Assembly: GCA_016205125.1 (NCBI GenBank)
Contig: JACQJE010000163.1
Location: forward strand, 1 to 10,853
Length of the DNA stretch: 10,853 nt
From: Deltaproteobacteria bacterium
GTDB taxonomy: Bacteria > Bdellovibrionota > O2-12-FULL-43-9 > JACQJE01
Direction of reading: 5' to 3'
The position numbers and the translations under genes were made by a program. Shown in pieces: positions 5,562 through 10,853 of this stretch. Numbering within the stretch: the first letter of the stretch is position 1; each line of letters begins with the position of its first letter. Below the pieces are notes generated by a model. It had not been told where the DNA came from. It did no database searches and saw only the letters and a list, made by a program, of their open reading frames with translations.

Positions 5562-6194
5562 ATGAAAACACGTATTTTTGTTCTTTTCTCAGCTGTTTTG
5601 ATTTTGGGGATAGGGATAGCCAAGGTCGAAGCGGGAACTCCATCAGAGAATGAGGTCAGGAGAATCGCTCTTGAGGTTGCCCAGCAGATGACTCTGCCGC
5701 AGTTAGCCGCAGGAGGGATTGATTGGCAGGCAGGAGAGTGGTCGAGTTATGAGATGAGCCTGGCGATTGCACAGGGGACGATGGTCAAATTTGTGTCTAA
5801 AGATGAGGGGGACAAGTTTTGGATGACCCTGTTGACGAAACTCGATTTTTTTGGCCAACCGTATCAGGTTGAGTCGAAGATGCTGATTCGTCGCGCTGAT
5901 GGCGCGATTCTTGAGTTTTACGTTGATGGGCAAAAGCAGGAGGTGCCTCAGCAGGATGTGACGCTGATCAGCCAGGAAGCTGAAAGAATCACTGTTCCAG
6001 CCGGCACATTTGATTCTATCCATGTAAAGATGACTGTTTCGCAAGATGGGCAAACAATGAATGTCGATACATGGATGAACCCGCGCGATGTGAACCTTGA
6101 TGGCACGATTAAGATGGTCCAGGAAGGCGGGTTGATGAGTACAACGCTGGAGTTGACAGGATTTGGCGATAAAAATCCACCGACGCTTCAATAG
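5562..6194 (+). CDS. Exported protein of unknown function, DUF3108/TapB-like
   Basis: The product is 210 residues. It starts with a clear Sec signal peptide: positive MKTR, a hydrophobic core at about 5-20 and a likely cleavage after VEA (residue 24), with no lipobox cysteine, so it is probably periplasmic or secreted. The mature part is largely beta-strand-like with no cysteines and no membrane segment. ERITVPAGTFDSIHVKM (about 141-157) followed by VDTWMNP (168-174) and a TTLELTGFG strand (about 194-202) recall the DUF3108/TapB-like group, in which a VPAGTF motif precedes a strand pair; I rate this as resemblance only. The ATG at 5562 is chosen over one at 5514 because AGGAGG (5551-5556) lies 5 nt upstream and the signal peptide starts there. 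The stop overlaps the end of atpC, which runs the other way, by 7 bases. I cannot give a function. Confidence 0.85.
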   Translation: MKTRIFVLFSAVLILGIGIAKVEAGTPSENEVRRIALEVAQQMTLPQLAAGGIDWQAGEWSSYEMSLAIAQGTMVKFVSKDEGDKFWMTLLTKLDFFGQPYQVESKMLIRRADGAILEFYVDGQKQEVPQQDVTLISQEAERITVPAGTFDSIHVKMTVSQDGQTMNVDTWMNPRDVNLDGTIKMVQEGGLMSTTLELTGFGDKNPPTLQ

Positions 6195-6610
6195 CTTGCG
6201 GCAATCGAGACATCTATTTGAATGCTGAGCCAGCGGCGCTCTTCTGAGAGAGCTGCAAACGCAGTCTCATCCAGGACTTCTGTTCCAAGCCTGTGTTCAA
6301 TTCGCACAAGCTCTTCGCGAAGAGTGTGAGGATCGATTTCATTGGGAAGGGCGGCTTCTTCAGCGAGGACCGTCAGTTGATCTTCATGGAACTCAGCAAA
6401 GCCGTTCCTGATCGCAGTGTGAAAAACCTGATCCTCCACTTTGTAGTGGAGATGACCAATGCCGAGAAAGCCAAGAAAGGGGAGATGGCCTGACAAGAGG
6501 CCGATTTCTCCCCGGGCAGCTGGAAAGACGATCTCAGCGACCTTTTTCCCCTCCACGAGCTTGCGTGTCGGAGTAATGATGTTCAAAAGGAGCAGGGTTT
6601 CAATTTTCAT
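6188..6610 (-). CDS. atpC: ATP synthase F1 epsilon subunit
   Basis: Epsilon sits on the gamma stalk of F1, links it to the c-ring and in many bacteria inhibits ATP hydrolysis. The 140-residue product has the N-terminal beta-sandwich (about 1-85) opening with LLLNIITPTRKLVEG and containing ARGEIGLLSGHLPF (32-45, compare GEIGILPGHAP), and a C-terminal helical hairpin (about 88-135). Length and position as the last gene of the operon are normal. The ATG at 6610 lies 9 bases after the atpD stop with only a weak Shine-Dalgarno sequence, so translational coupling is likely. Its 3' end overlaps the convergent exported-protein gene by 7 bases. I see no hairpin with a T-run at the end. Confidence 0.95.
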   Translation of the reverse strand: MKIETLLLLNIITPTRKLVEGKKVAEIVFPAARGEIGLLSGHLPFLGFLGIGHLHYKVEDQVFHTAIRNGFAEFHEDQLTVLAEEAALPNEIDPHTLREELVRIEHRLGTEVLDETAFAALSEERRWLSIQIDVSIAASY

Positions 6611-6619
6611 TCCGGTTCT

Positions 6620-8053
<1,434 letters not shown>

Positions 8054-8917
8054 TTATCCGCGCAGCGCTTCAGCGCCGCTTACGATTTCAATCAGTTCTT
8101 TCGTAATGGAGGCCTGGCGCGTGCGGTTGTACTGTAATGTGAGAGAACGAATCATTTCTTTTGCATTATTGGTCGCGCTGTCCATCGCTGTCATCCGGGC
8201 TCCATGTTCGCTGGCAACAGATTCGAGAAGAATCTGGTAGACCTGAACTCTCAAATGTTTCACTAAAAGGTCCGAGAGGATTTCTTCTTTAGTTGGTTCG
8301 CAGATATAATCGACCGCAGAAACATCTTCCGGAAGATGGCCTGAACCGATGGGAAGGAGCGGCTCACAAACGACCCCCTGACTCATGGCCGATTTGAATT
8401 CATTGTAAATGGAATAAACTGCGTCAATCTTCTCCGCAAGAAATGCGGTTTCGAAGATTTTTGAAATCTCAGCCGCTGTGGAAAAATTTACGTCAGGCAC
8501 GGCGGTTGAGAAATTATTTGCGGCGGCAACACCTCTCCTTTGAAAAAAATCGTGACCCTTATGTCCGGCAAACGACCAGGTGATCTCCGCCTCTTTCTCC
8601 TGCTTCTGGGAAAAGTCCAGGGCTGTCTTGATGATATTGGAGTTAAAACTACCGCAGAGCCCCCTGTGAGAAGAGACGACGAAGAGATGGATTCTTTTTT
8701 GCGGCCGTCTCGCAAGGAGAGGATGATCCTTCGATTTCGCGCGCATGGCGACAGAGCTCATGACGCGGCGCAGAGCGCGGGAATAAGGGCGCGCCGCAAA
8801 AATCTGTTCCTGAGCTCGGCGGAGGCGGACAGCCGCGATCATTTTCATTGCTTTGGTGATCTGCTGCGTCTTTTTGACGCTGACGATTCTTTTTCGAAGG
8901 GCTTTTAGGTTCTGCAT
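8054..8917 (-). CDS. atpG: ATP synthase F1 gamma subunit
   Basis: Gamma is the rotating shaft that couples the c-ring to the beta sites. The 287-residue product has a long N-terminal coiled-coil helix (1 to about 57, with [14 protein letters not shown] at 16-29), a Rossmann-like middle with RGLCGSFN (85-92), and a C-terminal helix (about 208-285) with [17 protein letters not shown] (236-252) and the family signature [15 protein letters not shown] (271-285). The ATG at 8917 overlaps the end of atpA by 13 bases, and a GAGG lies just upstream, inside atpA. Length and motifs are normal. Confidence 0.97.
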   Translation of the reverse strand: MQNLKALRKRIVSVKKTQQITKAMKMIAAVRLRRAQEQIFAARPYSRALRRVMSSVAMRAKSKDHPLLARRPQKRIHLFVVSSHRGLCGSFNSNIIKTALDFSQKQEKEAEITWSFAGHKGHDFFQRRGVAAANNFSTAVPDVNFSTAAEISKIFETAFLAEKIDAVYSIYNEFKSAMSQGVVCEPLLPIGSGHLPEDVSAVDYICEPTKEEILSDLLVKHLRVQVYQILLESVASEHGARMTAMDSATNNAKEMIRSLTLQYNRTRQASITKELIEIVSGAEALRG

Positions 8918-10413
8918 CTCGCCTCAAAGGATTTTACCGCATCCTCTATTCTCTGCCCCAAGTCATCATCCAGCGCTTTTTTGGTTCGCAACTCCTCAAG
9001 CAGACCCGCCTGGTTTTGATCGAGATCCTGATAGAGACCCGCTTCAAAATCGTGCATTTTCTCAAGGGGGATGTGATCCAATAAGCCGCGGGTAGCCGCA
9101 AAGATGAGGACAACCTGTTTTTCAACTGAGAGGGGGCGGTACTGACCCTGCTTAAGAATCTCGACGAGAAGGCGGCCGCGCTGGAGCTGTTTTTGAGTTG
9201 CGGCGTCGAGTTCACTTCCAAACTGGGAAAACGCTTCAAGTTCCCGATATTGCGCCAATTCGAGGCGAAGCCGCCCTGCGACCTGTTTCATCGCTTTAAT
9301 CTGCGCATCCCCGCCAACCCTCGAAACGGAGAGACCGACATTCACAGCAGGCTTGATCCCACTGTGAAAGAGGTCTGATTCAAGATAAATCTGGCCGTCG
9401 GTGATCGAAATAACGTTGGTTGGAATATAAGCGCTGATGTCGTTTGCCTGCGTTTCAACAATCGGCAGTGCTGTGAGAGATCCCCCGCCTTCCGCATCGC
9501 TCATCTTTGCGGCACGCTCAAGGAGGCGGGAATGGCAGTAGAAAATGTCACCCGGGAAGGCTTCGCGGCCGGGGGGACGCCGCAGGAGAAGGGAGAGCTG
9601 ACGGTAGGCCTGCGCATGTTTTGTGAGGTCATCGTAAATAATGAGAGCATGCATGCCATTATCGCGGAAATATTCTCCCATTGTGACGCCCGCGTAGGGA
9701 GCAAGATACTGGAGAGGAGCAGGGTCACTTGCTGTCGCGGAGACAATGATCGTATATTTCAGAGCATCATATGCCTTCAGCTTGTCGATCACGCGGGCAA
9801 TTGTTGACTGTTTCTGGCCAATTGCCACATAGATACATTTTACATCGTTATCGCGTTGATTGATGATCGTGTCGATCGCAATGGCTGTTTTACCCGTCTG
9901 CCGGTCCCCAATGATCAACTCCCGCTGGCCGCGGCCGATCGGAATCATCGAATCGATTGCTTTGAGACCGGTCTGGATAGGTTGGTGGACCGAGCGGCGC
10001 TTTACAATCCCTGGAGCTTTCAGTTCAACATATTTCCGATCCTTCGCTTTAATCGGAGCACCCCCATCAAGAGGCTCCCCCAAAGGATTGACGATTCGTC
10101 CCAGAAGAGATTCTCCCACTGGGACTTCCGCAATTCGCTCTGTCCTCTTTACAATGTCCCCCTCCCGGAGATTTTTATCTTCTCCAAAAATGGCGATTCC
10201 GACATTCTGTTCTTCCAGGTTGAGCACCATGCCGACGAGGCCTCCAGGAAATTCAACAAGCTCACCCGCGAGCGCGTTATCCAAGCCGTATACTCTCGCA
10301 ATCCCATCCCCGACGGAGAGGACCGTTCCGACCTCGGCCACATCGAGCTTTGTCTGGAAACCCTCCAGCTGTTGTTGGATCATTAAACTGATTTCTTCAG
10401 AACGAATTTCCAT
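8905..10413 (-). CDS. atpA: ATP synthase F1 alpha subunit
   Basis: Alpha forms the non-catalytic nucleotide sites of the F1 head and supplies an arginine to the neighbouring catalytic site. The 502-residue product is of usual length. The N-terminal segment ([19 protein letters not shown]) is the delta-binding part, followed by the barrel motif [14 protein letters not shown] (31-44). Walker A is GDRQTGKT (169-176), Walker B-type ALIIYDD (256-262), and the family signature [14 protein letters not shown] (355-368) carries the presumed arginine finger at 365. The ATG at 10413 has GAAGGGTAGG a few bases upstream, 15 bases after the atpH stop. It overlaps atpG at the 3' end. Confidence 0.98.
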   Translation of the reverse strand: MEIRSEEISLMIQQQLEGFQTKLDVAEVGTVLSVGDGIARVYGLDNALAGELVEFPGGLVGMVLNLEEQNVGIAIFGEDKNLREGDIVKRTERIAEVPVGESLLGRIVNPLGEPLDGGAPIKAKDRKYVELKAPGIVKRRSVHQPIQTGLKAIDSMIPIGRGQRELIIGDRQTGKTAIAIDTIINQRDNDVKCIYVAIGQKQSTIARVIDKLKAYDALKYTIIVSATASDPAPLQYLAPYAGVTMGEYFRDNGMHALIIYDDLTKHAQAYRQLSLLLRRPPGREAFPGDIFYCHSRLLERAAKMSDAEGGGSLTALPIVETQANDISAYIPTNVISITDGQIYLESDLFHSGIKPAVNVGLSVSRVGGDAQIKAMKQVAGRLRLELAQYRELEAFSQFGSELDAATQKQLQRGRLLVEILKQGQYRPLSVEKQVVLIFAATRGLLDHIPLEKMHDFEAGLYQDLDQNQAGLLEELRTKKALDDDLGQRIEDAVKSFEARCRT

Positions 10414-10428
10414 TGAACCTACCCTTCG

Positions 10429-10853
10429 CTATGATGGTTTTACCATCGACTGTACAACATCTGTCGCTTGAGCCAGCAAATGTCCCCTTATTGTTTCAAG
10501 TTGTTGGGCGATTGTGTTATCGAATCGCAGACTTCCGATCTGGATCCTCATCCCCCCCAACACCTCAGGATTTACCTGGAAATTGAGAAGGAGTTTTTGA
10601 CGTGACGCCCTCTGAAGCTGGCTGTAGATCTCTTCTTTTTGATCTTGTGAAAGAGAAATCGCGGAAATGACGACGCCTCTTCGCTTCTGCAGCATTGTTT
10701 CCGCGTGAATTTGATAAGAGTCGCAAATATTTCCCAAATAAGAGAGATGTTTTTTCTGCAGCAAATGCTTCAGAAAGAGAGAGAGGAGGGGTGAGAGGGA
10801 AAGGCGTCCAGCGACCCTATGGAGCAACTCTTCTCTCTGAGACAGGGAGAACA
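10429..10853 (-). CDS. atpH: ATP synthase F1 delta subunit, 3' part (140 codons, cut by window edge)
   Basis: Delta joins the alpha3-beta3 head to the peripheral stalk. The frame stays open to the right edge, so the N-terminal helical domain is only partly present. The visible part reads from FSLSQREELLHRVAGRLS through the middle helices to RRGVVISAISLSQDQKEEI, the family segment KGxxxAxVxSAxPLSxxQ, and then to NPEVLGGMRIQIGSLRFDNTI (compare DPSLIGGxxxRIGDxxxDxS), which is characteristic of the delta C-terminal domain. Sequence similarity between delta subunits is low, but this pattern together with the position before atpA makes the call secure. The gene probably extends about 40 codons beyond the window, where the F0 genes are expected. 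Confidence 0.93.
   Translation of the reverse strand, partial: FSLSQREELLHRVAGRLSLSPLLSLFLKHLLQKKHLSYLGNICDSYQIHAETMLQKRRGVVISAISLSQDQKEEIYSQLQRASRQKLLLNFQVNPEVLGGMRIQIGSLRFDNTIAQQLETIRGHLLAQATDVVQSMVKPS

Noticed and set aside
10433..10447. GATGGT/ACCATC hairpin with TTT loop at the end of atpH
   Set aside because: Only 6 bp, inside coding sequence and without a T-run, so not a terminator.
9856..10471. Open frames of 176 and 203 codons on plus inside atpA
   Set aside because: Antisense to conserved atpA, two overlapping frames, no family resemblance.

Overview
The window is a bacterial chromosome segment built around a replication origin. From left to right it holds gyrB (5' part only), a decapitated recF remnant, dnaN, an 829-bp non-coding oriC region, dnaA, a short divergent segment, two plus-strand genes (an inositol-monophosphatase-family enzyme and a small exported protein of unknown function), and the 3' half of an F-type ATP synthase operon (atpH partial, atpA, atpG, atpD, atpC). 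All replication and ATP synthase genes lie on the minus strand; only the two genes at about 4.7-6.2 kb lie on the plus strand. No tRNA, rRNA, CRISPR, intact transposase or phage gene is visible.

The order dnaA-oriC-dnaN-recF-gyrB is widely conserved in bacteria. GC content is moderate. The ATP synthase genes have the usual H-A-G-D-C order, with the F0 genes presumably beyond the right edge. I cannot fix the phylum from these sequences alone. The protein motifs are standard bacterial, and lineages such as Nitrospirota or the former deltaproteobacterial groups would fit, but this is a guess.

oriC (2240-3068) reads well. Next to dnaN are an AT-rich stretch (2286-2301) and four consecutive TAG triplets (2305-2316) that match the DnaA-trio element, followed by a first cluster of DnaA boxes (2330-2472). 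A second cluster lies next to dnaA (about 2811-3033). Between the clusters sits foreign-looking DNA: a 167-bp segment with near-perfect 30-bp inverted terminal repeats (2523-2689), then a C-rich/G-rich hairpin repeat (2741-2781). Read on the coding strand, the layout box, spacer, trio, AT-rich element, dnaN resembles Bacillus subtilis incC.

The most unusual feature is recF. Between dnaN and gyrB only about the last 80 codons of a RecF-like protein remain, holding Walker B and the D-loop but not Walker A or the ABC signature. The fragment still overlaps the gyrB start by ATGA. If this is not an assembly error, the locus lost about three quarters of recF while keeping the gyrB junction.

Functionally the window combines initiation (DnaA, oriC), the sliding clamp (DnaN), supercoil control (GyrB) and ATP synthesis (F1 subunits delta, alpha, gamma, beta, epsilon). 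If oriC is active and bidirectional, the ATP synthase operon is transcribed towards the origin, head-on to its fork, which is unusual for a highly expressed operon. I found no convincing new multi-gene system; the unusual content is the recF remnant and the composite structure of oriC.
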